A DNA stretch of 64,000 nt from Clostridioides sp. ES-S-0054-01 (GTDB lineage: Bacteria; Bacillota; Clostridia; Peptostreptococcales; Peptostreptococcaceae), in NCBI GenBank assembly GCA_021561035.1, contig CP067346.1, positions 1,891,001 to 1,955,000 on the forward strand, written 5' to 3'. The position numbers and the translations under genes are program-made. Shown one piece after another: positions 35,791 to 43,965 of the stretch. Under the pieces are notes generated by a model. It made no database searches and was not told where the DNA came from. It worked only from the letters and a program-made list of their open reading frames with translations. Position 1 is the stretch's first letter; each line of letters starts with the position of its first letter.

Positions 35791-36415
35791 TAAATATAGA
35801 AGAACTATTAACAGAGAATTTGAAAAGAGTAGTTTTTGGCCAACATTTACAGATTTATTATCTACTGTATTGATGGTTGTGATTCTTATCCTATTTAGCT
35901 CAGAAAGTATTTCAGGTTCTGTCGAACAAGATTTAGCTAAAAACGTCAATGCTTCTGTTGAGGAAACCTTTAAAAAAAGCGGAATACCTGTGAAAGTAGA
36001 TAAAACTAATGGTCAAGTAACTTTTGGTGAAAGAACTATGTTTGATGTAGATAGTGATGTTTTAAAACCAGAGGCCAAAGAAATGTTAAAAATGTTCGTT
36101 CCAAAGTACATAGAAACTATTTATAAGGATTATGGTGATTATATATCCAAAATAGTTATAGAGGGTCATACAGATGATGTGGGAAGTTATATATACAACT
36201 TAGATTTATCGCAAAGAAGAGCATATAGCGTTGCCAAATTTATAGTAGGAGATGAAATAGGTGATTATAAATACAAAGATAAAGTGACTAAACATATTAT
36301 CGCAATAGGAAGATCAAAAGCTGAACTCATAAAAAATGGCGATAATAATGTAAATAGAGATGCATCTAGAAGAGTAGAACTAAAATATGAAATAAATATT
36401 AATCAAACTAAATAA
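35783..36415 (+). CDS. MotB/OmpA-domain protein, ZorB-like
   Basis: Protein of 210 aa with one N-terminal membrane helix (about 24-42) that begins with an Asp (Asp24 in PTFTDLLSTVLMV), the place of the proton-binding aspartate in MotB and ZorB. Residues about 80-207 form an OmpA-type peptidoglycan-binding domain (IVIEGHTDDVGSYIYN, LSQRRAYSVAKFI, NRDASRRVELKYE). It is the partner of the MotA-like protein encoded just upstream. Together they look like a peptidoglycan-anchored stator. The gene is followed by a terminator, so the operon has only these two genes. Confidence 0.85.
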   Translation: MNNKYRRTINREFEKSSFWPTFTDLLSTVLMVVILILFSSESISGSVEQDLAKNVNASVEETFKKSGIPVKVDKTNGQVTFGERTMFDVDSDVLKPEAKEMLKMFVPKYIETIYKDYGDYISKIVIEGHTDDVGSYIYNLDLSQRRAYSVAKFIVGDEIGDYKYKDKVTKHIIAIGRSKAELIKNGDNNVNRDASRRVELKYEININQTK

Positions 36416-36433
36416 TTAAATTTTTGTAAAAAA

Positions 36434-36471
36434 AAAGAAGGCAGTTGGTGTGAGCTTTAAGCCTTCTTTAA
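36434..36471 (+). terminator. Intrinsic terminator of the ZorAB-like pair
   Basis: AAAGAAGGC and GCCTTCTTT pair around a 15-base loop. The remaining intergenic DNA up to 36743 is AT-rich with a TATAAT at 36705-36710 that may serve the next gene. Confidence 0.75.
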
Positions 36472-36743
36472 GGAAAAAGTTTATTTATTTTTGTTGATAC
36501 TTAACATATTATAGTTTTTGGGAGAAGTTTGCAATATATCAAACGTAAATGGTCGTTTAAAATGCATAACTGGGTACTACTGATGTAAAATGTTTCATTT
36601 TATATAATATAAAACTTATACAGTGTCAATTTTCTATGTTATTGTACTATAATCTATTATTTAAAATATTATGTAAAAAAATATCATAAAAACGCATATC
36701 ATGTTATAATTACTAGTATATTGTGAATATGGAGGCGTAGTTT

Positions 36744-37901
36744 GTGATAGAAAGAAGTATAAAAAATAAAAAAAATTCTAAAATTAAAGCTTTGATACTT
36801 TTATTGATAGTATTTACATCAATTTATTTAACTGGTTGTGCTACATCAAACAACGGAAATAATCAATCAAATAATCAAGATTCTTTATCTAGTAGTATAT
36901 CAAGCGATAAGAATGTAAAAATTCATTTTATTAACACTGGAAATAGTGATGCAATATTAATTCAAGATGGCAAAACTTTTACATTGATAGATGGGGGAGA
37001 TAACGACGATGAGAATTTAATGGTAGACTATCTAAATAATCAAGGTGTAAAAGATATTAAATATCTTATAGCTACCCATTCTCATGCAGACCATTTAGGT
37101 GGACTTGATTCTGTTGTCAAAAACTTCAATATAGAAAATGTTTTTGTATCGAACGGCTCAGCAGAAACAAAGAGTTATAGAGATTTTATAAATGCTTTGG
37201 CAAATAAAGATTTATCTCCAAGTGTACCACTTGAAAATAATAAGTTTTATTTAGAAGATTCTTATTTTGAAGTTTTAAATACAAATGGAGGAGATACTAC
37301 TAATGAGCAATCTCTAGTCCTTGTATATACTAATGGGAATGATAAAGTTTTATTTACAGGTGATGCTGAAGAAGGCACTGAAAAAGAAATACTACCGAAA
37401 CTTGGTAAAGTAGACCTTTTAAAAGTAGCTCATCATGGTTCTCGTAGCAGTTCATCTCAAGAGTTTTTGAATAAAGTAGACCCTGAATATGCAGTTCTTT
37501 TAGTAGGCAAGGGCAATTCATATGGTCATCCACACCAGGAGACAATGAATAAATTAGAAAAAATGGGAGTAAAAGTACATAGAAGCGATGAATGTTCAGA
37601 TATAATATTTGAATCAACAGGTGATGGAGTATTTACAAGTTGTGAAGATGGAAGTTATAACAAAGGTGTTAGGGAAGATGGAAACTATGGAAAATCAAAC
37701 AGTAATACAAGTAAAAATGATTCTTTTAAAAATAAACAAAATACATCCAATTCAGAAGAAATAGTGTATTTTACTCCAAAAGGTAAGAGTTATCACTCTA
37801 CAAAAAATTGTAGTGGGCTTTCAAGAAGTAAAAAAATATTATCAGGCACAATTGCAGAAAGTAAGAAAAATGACCCATGTGATATATGTTATGGAAAATA
37901 A
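36744..37901 (+). CDS. Secreted lipoprotein with ComEC-like metallo-beta-lactamase domain
   Basis: Lipoprotein of 385 aa. The signal peptide ends in the lipobox LTGC (Cys32), followed by a Ser/Asn-rich linker. Residues about 50-290 form a metallo-beta-lactamase domain of the ComEC/Rec2 type with the metal motif THSHADHLGG (His112, His114, Asp116, His117) and AHHGSRSSSS later. The C-terminal 45 residues, with YHSTKNCSGLSRSKKI and DPCDICYGK, are a small Cys/His domain common at the ends of clostridial nucleases. It probably hydrolyses a phosphodiester (nucleic acid or nucleotide) on the outside of the cell. The start is GTG with TGGAGG upstream. Monocistronic. Confidence 0.87.
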   Translation: MIERSIKNKKNSKIKALILLLIVFTSIYLTGCATSNNGNNQSNNQDSLSSSISSDKNVKIHFINTGNSDAILIQDGKTFTLIDGGDNDDENLMVDYLNNQGVKDIKYLIATHSHADHLGGLDSVVKNFNIENVFVSNGSAETKSYRDFINALANKDLSPSVPLENNKFYLEDSYFEVLNTNGGDTTNEQSLVLVYTNGNDKVLFTGDAEEGTEKEILPKLGKVDLLKVAHHGSRSSSSQEFLNKVDPEYAVLLVGKGNSYGHPHQETMNKLEKMGVKVHRSDECSDIIFESTGDGVFTSCEDGSYNKGVREDGNYGKSNSNTSKNDSFKNKQNTSNSEEIVYFTPKGKSYHSTKNCSGLSRSKKILSGTIAESKKNDPCDICYGK

Positions 37902-37970
37902 CAAAAAAACAACCAATTTATCTATAAAGCTTCTGAACTTTAAATCATTTAAAAAATAAAATAAATACAT

Positions 37971-38031
37971 AAAAAAATAAGCTATAATCAATAGATAACA
38001 CATTTTATCTATACGAATAGCTTATTTTTTT
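37971..38031. terminator. Bidirectional terminator between the lipoprotein gene and lexA
   Basis: AAAAAAATAAGCTAT pairs exactly with ATAGCTTATTTTTTT around a 31-base loop. It serves the converging genes on both strands. Confidence 0.85.
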
Positions 38032-38047
38032 ATGTATTTTTTAATAG

Positions 38048-38683
38048 CTATTTAATAACTCTAAATACACCAGTTACAATACCTACAATTTCAACTTCTG
38101 AGTCATTGAGCATAATTGGTTCCATAAAATCATTTTCTGGCTGAAGTCTTATTAAATTTCCTTCTTTAAAAAACCTCTTAACTGTAGCAGATTCACCATT
38201 TATAAGTGCAACTACTATCTGAGAATTTAAGGCTGTATTTTTTTTGTCTACTACAACGTAATCTTCATCTAAAATTCCTGCATTAATCATACTTTCGCCT
38301 TTTACTCTTAATACAAAATTATTACTGCCCTTTACTAAACTGGCAGGGAATGGAATGTATTCCTCTATGTTTTGTTGAGCTAAAATGGGTTCTCCAGCTG
38401 TTATTTGACCTACTAAAGGGAGTTCTATTATTTCTTGATTAGCTCCAGAAACATCATTTACTTTACTACGTTCTAAAACTTCAATAGCTCTTGGTTTAGT
38501 AGGGTCCTTTCTTATGTATCCCAGTTTTTCAAGTTTATTTAGATGAGAGTGCACAGTTGAAGTAGATCTTAATCCTACAGCAGTACATATTTCTCTTACA
38601 GCAGGTGGATAACCTTTTAATGTGATTTGAGACTTTATAAATTCCAATATCAAGACTTGCTTTTCAGTTAGATCTAAATACAT
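38048..38683 (-). CDS. lexA: SOS repressor LexA
   Basis: Repressor of the DNA-damage response, 211 aa from the chosen start. The N-terminal winged helix (about 1-70) includes YPPAVREICTAVGLRSTSTV; the peptidase domain has the self-cleavage site Ala96-Gly97 (ITAGEP), catalytic Ser131 (GESMINAG) and Lys169 (ATVKRF). I chose the ATG giving MYLDLTEKQ because it matches family length; in-frame ATGs 4 and 15 codons earlier are possible and none has a strong ribosome-binding site. A LexA box overlaps the -35 element of its promoter, so it represses itself. Confidence 0.92.
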   Translation of the reverse strand: MYLDLTEKQVLILEFIKSQITLKGYPPAVREICTAVGLRSTSTVHSHLNKLEKLGYIRKDPTKPRAIEVLERSKVNDVSGANQEIIELPLVGQITAGEPILAQQNIEEYIPFPASLVKGSNNFVLRVKGESMINAGILDEDYVVVDKKNTALNSQIVVALINGESATVKRFFKEGNLIRLQPENDFMEPIMLNDSEVEIVGIVTGVFRVIK

Positions 38684-38740
38684 AACATCACTCATTTCCA
38701 AACATATTTTGTTTTTATTTCCATACACTTTATATTTTTA

Positions 38741-38779
38741 ATTATAACATAATCCATTTATATCTGCAAACATTTGTTC
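38741..38779 (-). promoter_or_regulatory. lexA promoter with LexA box
   Basis: On the minus strand: GAACAAATGTTTG (38779-38767), matching the Gram-positive LexA box GAAC-N4-GTTY, overlaps the -35 TTGCAG (38769-38764). After 17 bases comes TATAAT (38746-38741). The site lies eight bases past the stop codon of the recombinase gene. Confidence 0.82.
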
Positions 38780-38786
38780 CTAATTT

Positions 38787-39914
38787 TTAATCGTCCTCAA
38801 TCCATTCAAAATTCTTAACTATATCACGTTTTACGTTTTTCTTATGAGCTGCATAAAGCTGAGTAGTTGTGACATTATCGTGGTCAAGTAAGTTTTGAAC
38901 ATCATATATAGAAAATCCTGTTTGGATTAGAGAAGTCGCAGCTGTTGCTCTTAGTTTGTGAGGACTATATCCATTATTTCTAGTAGTATCAAGTGGAATA
39001 GATGTATATTTTTTTACTAGTGTTCTTATAGCTTTTGCTGTAATTCTCTTATTTTGAAGAGATAAAAATAAAGCATCTTTTTCCTCATCATTTAATAAAT
39101 CATCCCTTGTTCTTTCGTTTTGCAAATAGTCTTTTATTACATGTTCACAAGTATGATTTATAGGCATTAAAACTTCTTTTCCACGCTTTCTATATATTTT
39201 AAATTCACCTCTTGAAAAATTGAAAGAGGAGATATTGAGTTCTCTAAGTTCATTTAATCTAAGCCCATATGTAACAAATAAGGCCAATATAGCTTTATCA
39301 CGTAACTTAGTTTTTCTCCAGTATACCTTTTCTTTTTCTGTAAGACCTTCACCTGTTTCTACTGATTCAAGCATCTTAGCAACTTCATCTATCTCAAGGC
39401 GCTTAATAGCATCTGGCTGGGGTTTAGGAAGCTTTATTGGATTGAACCCATCAGTTATATTATTATCTATTTGAGAGTTTCTGTATAAGAATTTAAATAG
39501 AGTAGAGATGGATGATTTTTTTCTTGCCAAAGCTCTATTGTTATTTTCAAAAATTAATGTATTTTTTTCTGTATTTTTATAATATCTACTACAATAGTCA
39601 CCTAAGAATAAATTTATATCTCTTGATTTTATTTTATTAAAATCATCTTCTGTAATATCTTTTATACAATCTGCATTTGTTAATTCTTTGGTTTCAATCA
39701 AATATGAGCAGAAAAAATTTATGTCTTCTAAATAAGCAAGTCGTGTGGAAACTGCAACAGAACCTTTTAGATATATAAAATAGTCCTTCATAAACACGGG
39801 AAGTTTATTTTCCAAAAGTAGACATTTTTCTATGAGTTCATTTTCTTTGATGACAATATTGTCAGGTTTATCTGATTTATTATGTACTTTTATAATTTTC
39901 TTATCATTATTCAA
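38787..39914 (-). CDS. Tyrosine recombinase (XerC/XerD-like)
   Basis: Site-specific recombinase of 375 aa. The N-terminal SAM-like core-binding domain (about 35-150) precedes the catalytic domain with Arg in TYGLRLNELREL, the H-x-x-R box HKLRATAATSL, the second His in LLDHDNVTT and the nucleophile Tyr in TTQLYAAH. It is longer than XerC/D by about 70 residues. The start is TTG with AGGAGG upstream. It lies directly before lexA and is not near any att-like repeats I can see, so it is either a chromosomal Xer paralogue or a stranded integrase. SOS control of neighbours is possible but the box reads toward lexA. Confidence 0.88.
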   Translation of the reverse strand: MNNDKKIIKVHNKSDKPDNIVIKENELIEKCLLLENKLPVFMKDYFIYLKGSVAVSTRLAYLEDINFFCSYLIETKELTNADCIKDITEDDFNKIKSRDINLFLGDYCSRYYKNTEKNTLIFENNNRALARKKSSISTLFKFLYRNSQIDNNITDGFNPIKLPKPQPDAIKRLEIDEVAKMLESVETGEGLTEKEKVYWRKTKLRDKAILALFVTYGLRLNELRELNISSFNFSRGEFKIYRKRGKEVLMPINHTCEHVIKDYLQNERTRDDLLNDEEKDALFLSLQNKRITAKAIRTLVKKYTSIPLDTTRNNGYSPHKLRATAATSLIQTGFSIYDVQNLLDHDNVTTTQLYAAHKKNVKRDIVKNFEWIEDD

Positions 39915-40244
39915 AATTAAACCTCCTAAAACTAAAATATAAATCTTTTATATTATTTTTTGATATTTATACCAAGTGAGTATAAATATTTAATTTAATC
40001 ATTTTTTACATTTTTTACATTTTTAAGAGATTAGCAGTGCTTTAGATGAAATTATAACTAACTATTCCCTAAATCCACATTTAAAGACTAGTTTAATTTA
40101 AGTACTCTTTTTTTATTTCTCAATATATTTATAGAAATATTTTAAAATATATTGAGAAATTTTTTATGCTCTACTAAAATCTTTTTTATATAATATTTTT
40201 ATATGTTTCTAACGAAACCAAATATTAGTAAAATATGTATTTAT
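39915..40244. other. AT-rich intergenic region with a long inverted repeat
   Basis: 330 bases without a gene. ATTTCTCAATATATTT (40115-40130) and its exact complement AAATATATTGAGAAAT (40145-40160) form a 16-bp hairpin with a T-run on the plus strand. On the minus strand, where the membrane-protein gene ends, no T-run follows, so its terminator role there is doubtful. Confidence 0.5.
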
Positions 40245-40893
40245 TTAACTAAAGTTTTTAAATGGGCTGACTAAGCTTAAAATATAGGATATTATGAGAG
40301 TTACTATTGAAAAAATAAACCCTATTGCCATAAAGAAACTTATAAATATGTTATACTTAACTATTAAACTGGATATATTCAAGTTATCAAATCCAAATAA
40401 GTATGTAATTGAACTTATTACAAAAATAACTATAACTATAAAGCTCAGACCATTTAAGCTATTTTTTAAATCAGCACTACTAAGTGACATATGTGTAGAT
40501 ATAGAATACATTAAAAACATAAATATAAAATACTTCAATGAATATACACTAGGTGTTAACAACATTATTCTTATAAAATTGGAAATATCACCTAAAATAA
40601 TGTGTATAAAACCATTTATATTTAAATTATTAATCATACTTACATATAACTTTAAATCTATATTTTGAGTCACTTTCATATAACTATCTGGCAGTAATAT
40701 CTTAAAAATTAAAATAATCATTATTGTTCCACCTATAATAGGTGCAATTCCTATAAAGAAATTTCCTATACTTTGATAAAGATTATCTTTTTTATAGCTA
40801 TGACTTACATATCCTAGTATACCATCATTTTTACTTTCTATTGGTCTGAAAAACTTAACTGAATTTATTTTATGCATGAAAATCAAACACATT
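40245..40893 (-). CDS. 3' exon of the IStron-interrupted membrane protein gene
   Basis: Second part of a membrane protein whose 5' exon lies at 42767-42963. Exact removal of the IStron joins TTGAT to AATGTGTTTG, continuing the frame as HELSHLIMCLIFMHK. The total is 846 bases (281 aa). This exon encodes about five hydrophobic segments (for example GNFFIGIAPIIGGTIMIILI and IFISFFMAIGFIFSIVTLII). The HELSH motif on the first exon and the membrane layout suggest an M50-like zinc peptidase or a relative. An apparent unspliced start within the IStron end (MENTYFSMQ) is an artefact of the insertion. Confidence 0.8.
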
Positions 40894-41003
40894 CTGAACC
40901 TCCCATGACTAAAGTCACAAGGTTCCTGCTTCATAGAATTTTGCATACTAAAATATGTATTCTCCACAGGCTATCCCCGTAGTTCCTACGGTTCTTACAT
41001 ACG

Positions 41004-42118
41004 TTATTTATTTTGAATTGTTATTAGTCTTAATCCTTCTTTTAATATATTTATACTTGCATTTATATCTCTATCGTGAGTTTCATTACAACTAGGACAA
41101 ATCCATTCTCTTATATTTAAGTTCTTAACTTCCTCGTTTTTATACCCACATTTATTGCATATTTGTGAACTTGCAAAGAATTTGCCTACTTTTACAATTT
41201 TTCTACCATACCAATTAGCCTTGTATTCTAATTGACGAACAAATTCTGACCATGATACATCAGAAATTAAGCGAGATAGTTTATGATTTCTAATCATATC
41301 CTCTGTAAATCTTCTATGCAAATAATATCATTCTCTTTTATTAATTTAGTAGATAGTTTTTGTAGAAAATCATTTCTTTGATTAGCTATATGTTCTTGAA
41401 GTCTTGCAACTTTTAATCTTGCTTTATTTCTATTTAAACTACCGATTGTCTTTCTCGATAATTCTCTTTGTAATTTAGCAAGTTTGTTTAATGACTTCTT
41501 AAGATACTTAGGATTTTCTATAAATTCTCCACAACTTGAGATACAAAATTCTTTAATTCCTAAATCTAAACCTATATGATTATTAGTATTTTCAAATGCT
41601 TCAATATCTACATCAGTACAACATAATGATACATAATATCTACCACTTGGTTCTTTAGATATAGTAGCATTAAGTATTCTACCTTTAGGTACTTGTTTAT
41701 CCCTTATCTTAACCATACCAAGTTTAGGTAGTTTTATATGTTGACCACAATACATAATGTTCCCATTTGTAAAGTTAGTTTTATATGAAAATCTATTAGT
41801 TTTCTTTGATTTAAATTTAGGAAATCCTGCCTTTTCTTTAAAGAATTTTTCATATGCGTTTTCTAAATCTTTTAAGGCGTTTTGTAGTGAAAATTTGTCA
41901 GGTTCCTTAAGCCAATTTAATTCTTTTTTTAAATTGGTCAAATCAGAACTACACTGTTTATAAGTAAAAGTTTCTTTATCTTTTTTATAAACTTCTATTC
42001 TTTTAGCAAGATACTTATTATATACAAATCTACAACATCCAAAAGTTTTGTTAATTAACTCTTGTTGTTTTTTATTTGGATACATTCTAAACTTATAAGC
42101 TTTTTCCACTGCTATCAC
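41004..42118 (-). pseudogene. tnpB: Frameshifted TnpB (RNA-guided nuclease of IS605 type)
   Basis: TnpB homologue in two frames. The first part (41294-42118; 274 aa) has the N-terminal EKAYKFRMYPNKKQQELINK, the RuvC-I Asp in HIGLDLGIKEF and the RuvC-II Glu in CIEDLQ, then stops. The second (from about 41321) continues with [20 protein letters not shown], the zinc ribbon ICNKCG…CPSC and the RuvC-III Asp in HDRDINAS. The break is near 41300-41315, where one base appears to be missing. The catalytic triad is thus split and the protein inactive unless the ribosome shifts. Frameshifted copies are common among CdISt1 elements. Confidence 0.88.
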
Positions 42119-42756
42119 CTCACTTTAATTGTTTTTTGATACACTTTTTAATGATTTTATCATATTTAATATATTATATAATACTGTGGTGAACAATTTA
42201 TTAATCACCTATCATAATATTAACAAATGTAATTATTTAAAACAATTATTTAGAAGGTTTTATATTTAATTTTAAATAACATATTTAAGAACCGTAAGTC
42301 TTAACTTTTATCATTTTTGAGGTTGTCGTTCACATAAGTTCGCTACTACCTATGCAGTTCTCTTATGAACTTCTTACACTTTCACGTAAGCACAGACTAT
42401 ATCTTATCCTTCGGTATTATCCGTTAAGGTCTACCCACTTCCACTACCGATAACTTGTAGTGTACTTCCCTCAAGAGGAATAGTCGTTGAAGTTTCTCCT
42501 ATTCGGAGTTTACCTGCTGATTGCCCATTTTAAAGTACTTAGGGTTTAACCTTATACCATCTAATCAATTTTTTCTACTTTCGTAACTTTCACACTTAGG
42601 TTTATTTCATCCTTATGTTTTAGTTTGGTTAGCTTTAGGGGTTTCCAGCAATTCAAGTAGTATTGGATAGGTTCTATCCTATCTATACATATAGGTTTCC
42701 CTATATGCTGACTATTATAGCTACTAACTCATGACTAAAGTCACGAGTGTGCGTAG
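42119..42756 (-). ncRNA. Group I intron portion of the IStron
   Basis: Non-coding 5' part of the element, read on the minus strand, carrying the ribozyme core (see IStron entry for motif positions). Its presence predicts that the insertion is silent at the protein level because the RNA can remove the whole element. Confidence 0.82.
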
Positions 42757-42766
42757 CTATTTTTTA

Positions 42767-42963
42767 ATCAAATGACTCAATTCATGAACAAACGTTCCTA
42801 TAGCTCCAGTTACAATAATTCCAGTTTTTCCAAAAGATGAAAAGATAAATTTATTATTTAGATTTTCTGTAATGCTAAAAATCAATCCAAATACAATAAA
42901 TATTCCTATAAAACAAAAAATATTTATTACACTTATTTTTAAAATTTCGACTATATAAATCAT
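42767..42963 (-). CDS. 5' exon of the IStron-interrupted membrane protein gene (HELSH motif)
   Basis: First 65 codons and two bases of the next of a membrane protein: two hydrophobic segments and then FVHELSHLI with His60-Glu61-x-x-His64, a zinc-peptidase-like motif at the end of a helix. Unspliced, the frame runs two Lys codons into the IStron and stops at TAG. After splicing it continues into the 3' exon. GAGG ten bases before the ATG is an acceptable ribosome-binding site. Confidence 0.8.
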
Positions 42964-42992
42964 AAGTTAAAGCCTCATGTAAAAGTATTTAA

Positions 42993-43364
42993 CTACTCTA
43001 CTTCATATCCATTACAGTTTAAAATTTTACAAGCATTTTCTATATCTTTTTCTTTTATTAAAATATAATCTGTATCATATGTAGAAATTGCAAATATACT
43101 TATTTTATTTTCTGCTAATAAGCTACTTAGCTTAGATAAAATTCCTACAAGTGAAAAATCTAAAGGACCTAGTATCTTAAGTATTCTCCATTCTTTTTCT
43201 GACTTAACATCAGAAGGAATATTATTATTTAAGCATACAACACTTAATTCATCATCAGTTCTAGTTATAGAGTAAAACCCTTCTGTATCTATCCATGTTG
43301 GTATTTTACTATCATTACTTAATCTACATACTGCATACTCTTCTAAAAATAATTTTAATTTCAT
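42993..43364 (-). CDS. ACT-domain protein
   Basis: Small protein of 123 aa with two ACT-like halves: MKLKLFLEEYAVCRLSNDSK with DELSVVCLNN, and KILGPLDFSLVGILSKLSSL with SIFAISTYDTDYILIKE. This is the CASTOR/ACT_7-type pair, which usually binds amino acids. The chosen ATG is preceded by GGAGGAG at nine bases; a TTG six codons earlier would overlap that site. Cytosolic; the ligand is not predictable. Monocistronic between the IStron host gene and the spoVS terminator. Confidence 0.85.
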   Translation of the reverse strand: MKLKLFLEEYAVCRLSNDSKIPTWIDTEGFYSITRTDDELSVVCLNNNIPSDVKSEKEWRILKILGPLDFSLVGILSKLSSLLAENKISIFAISTYDTDYILIKEKDIENACKILNCNGYEVE

Positions 43365-43443
43365 AATGTGTATCTCCTCCAATCTTATTTGTTTACTTAA
43401 GATTATACATTAAAAGTTATATAAAATAAAACATATAAAGCAA

Positions 43444-43488
43444 AAAAGGTTCACTATAGCATCCTATTTCTATAGCCAACCTTTAAAA
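43444..43488 (-). terminator. Intrinsic terminator of spoVS
   Basis: On the minus strand AAAGGTTGGCTATAG pairs with CTATAGTGAACCTTTTTT. It lies about 30 bases past the stop. Confidence 0.75.
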
Positions 43489-43516
43489 CTTAATTAAATT
43501 CTAATAAAGAGATATA

Positions 43517-43777
43517 TTATCTAGGTTCAATTATAAGTTTAATGGCTGTTTTCTTATCACCCTCGATTTCTATATCAGTAAATGCGGGAATGCAAACTAA
43601 ATCCATTCCACTAGGTGCAACAAAACCTCTTGCTATTGCAATTGATTTTATCGCTTGATTTAGAGCTCCAGCTCCTATAGCTTGTATTTCTGCAATACCT
43701 CGTTCTCTCAGTACTCCAGCCAAGGCTCCAGCTACAGAATTAGGATTAGATTTTGATGAAACTTTTAGTACTTCCAT
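43517..43777 (-). CDS. spoVS: Stage V sporulation protein S
   Basis: Alba-fold protein of 86 aa, nearly invariant among endospore formers. The whole sequence matches SpoVS (EVLKVSSKSNPNSVAGALAG, AIGAGALNQAIKSIAIARGF, LVCIPAFTDIEIEGDKKTAI). In Bacillus it affects septation and later sporulation steps and is expressed under sigma-H. AAGGAGAT before the ATG. Monocistronic. Confidence 0.97.
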   Translation of the reverse strand: MEVLKVSSKSNPNSVAGALAGVLRERGIAEIQAIGAGALNQAIKSIAIARGFVAPSGMDLVCIPAFTDIEIEGDKKTAIKLIIEPR

Positions 43778-43965
43778 TTCAACATCTCCTTGTTAATTTG
43801 TTAAAGTATCCATTACCTAAAGTACTAAATCATAATTGCCATTTACTAATTACAATCATCATTTAAAGTATACTTTTATAAAAATATACTTCTATAATCG
43901 TTTTAAGAAAACCTTTATTTTTTAAAACCATTTTATGCTGAAAAAACTACAAATTTCTTTATATT

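Larger units (their letters stand above)
40894..42766 (-). mobile_element. IStron (CdISt1-like group I intron plus IS605-type element)
   Basis: A 1,873-bp chimeric element. Its 5' part (minus strand) has the four conserved group I core elements: P (AATTGCTGGAAAC, 42653-42641), Q (AATCAGCAGGTAA, 42522-42510), R (TTCAACGACTATTCC, about 42491-42477) and S (AAGATATAGTCT, 42405-42394). The GACTAT of R pairs with ATAGTC of S to form P7. It follows TTGAT (exon ending in U) and ends in G, as group I introns require. Both ends carry the hairpin GTGACTTTAGTCAT. The 3' part encodes a frameshifted TnpB. No TnpA gene is present, so transposition would need help in trans. Confidence 0.88.

Noticed and set aside
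40294..40668. 124-codon plus-strand frame opposite the 3' exon of the membrane protein
   Set aside because: Lys/Ile-rich shadow of the hydrophobic gene; no start signal.
40900..40967. Apparent N-terminus of the 40245 gene (MENTYFSMQNS…) read from inside the IStron
   Set aside because: The codons belong to the right end of the inserted element; the natural N-terminus is the exon at 42767-42963.
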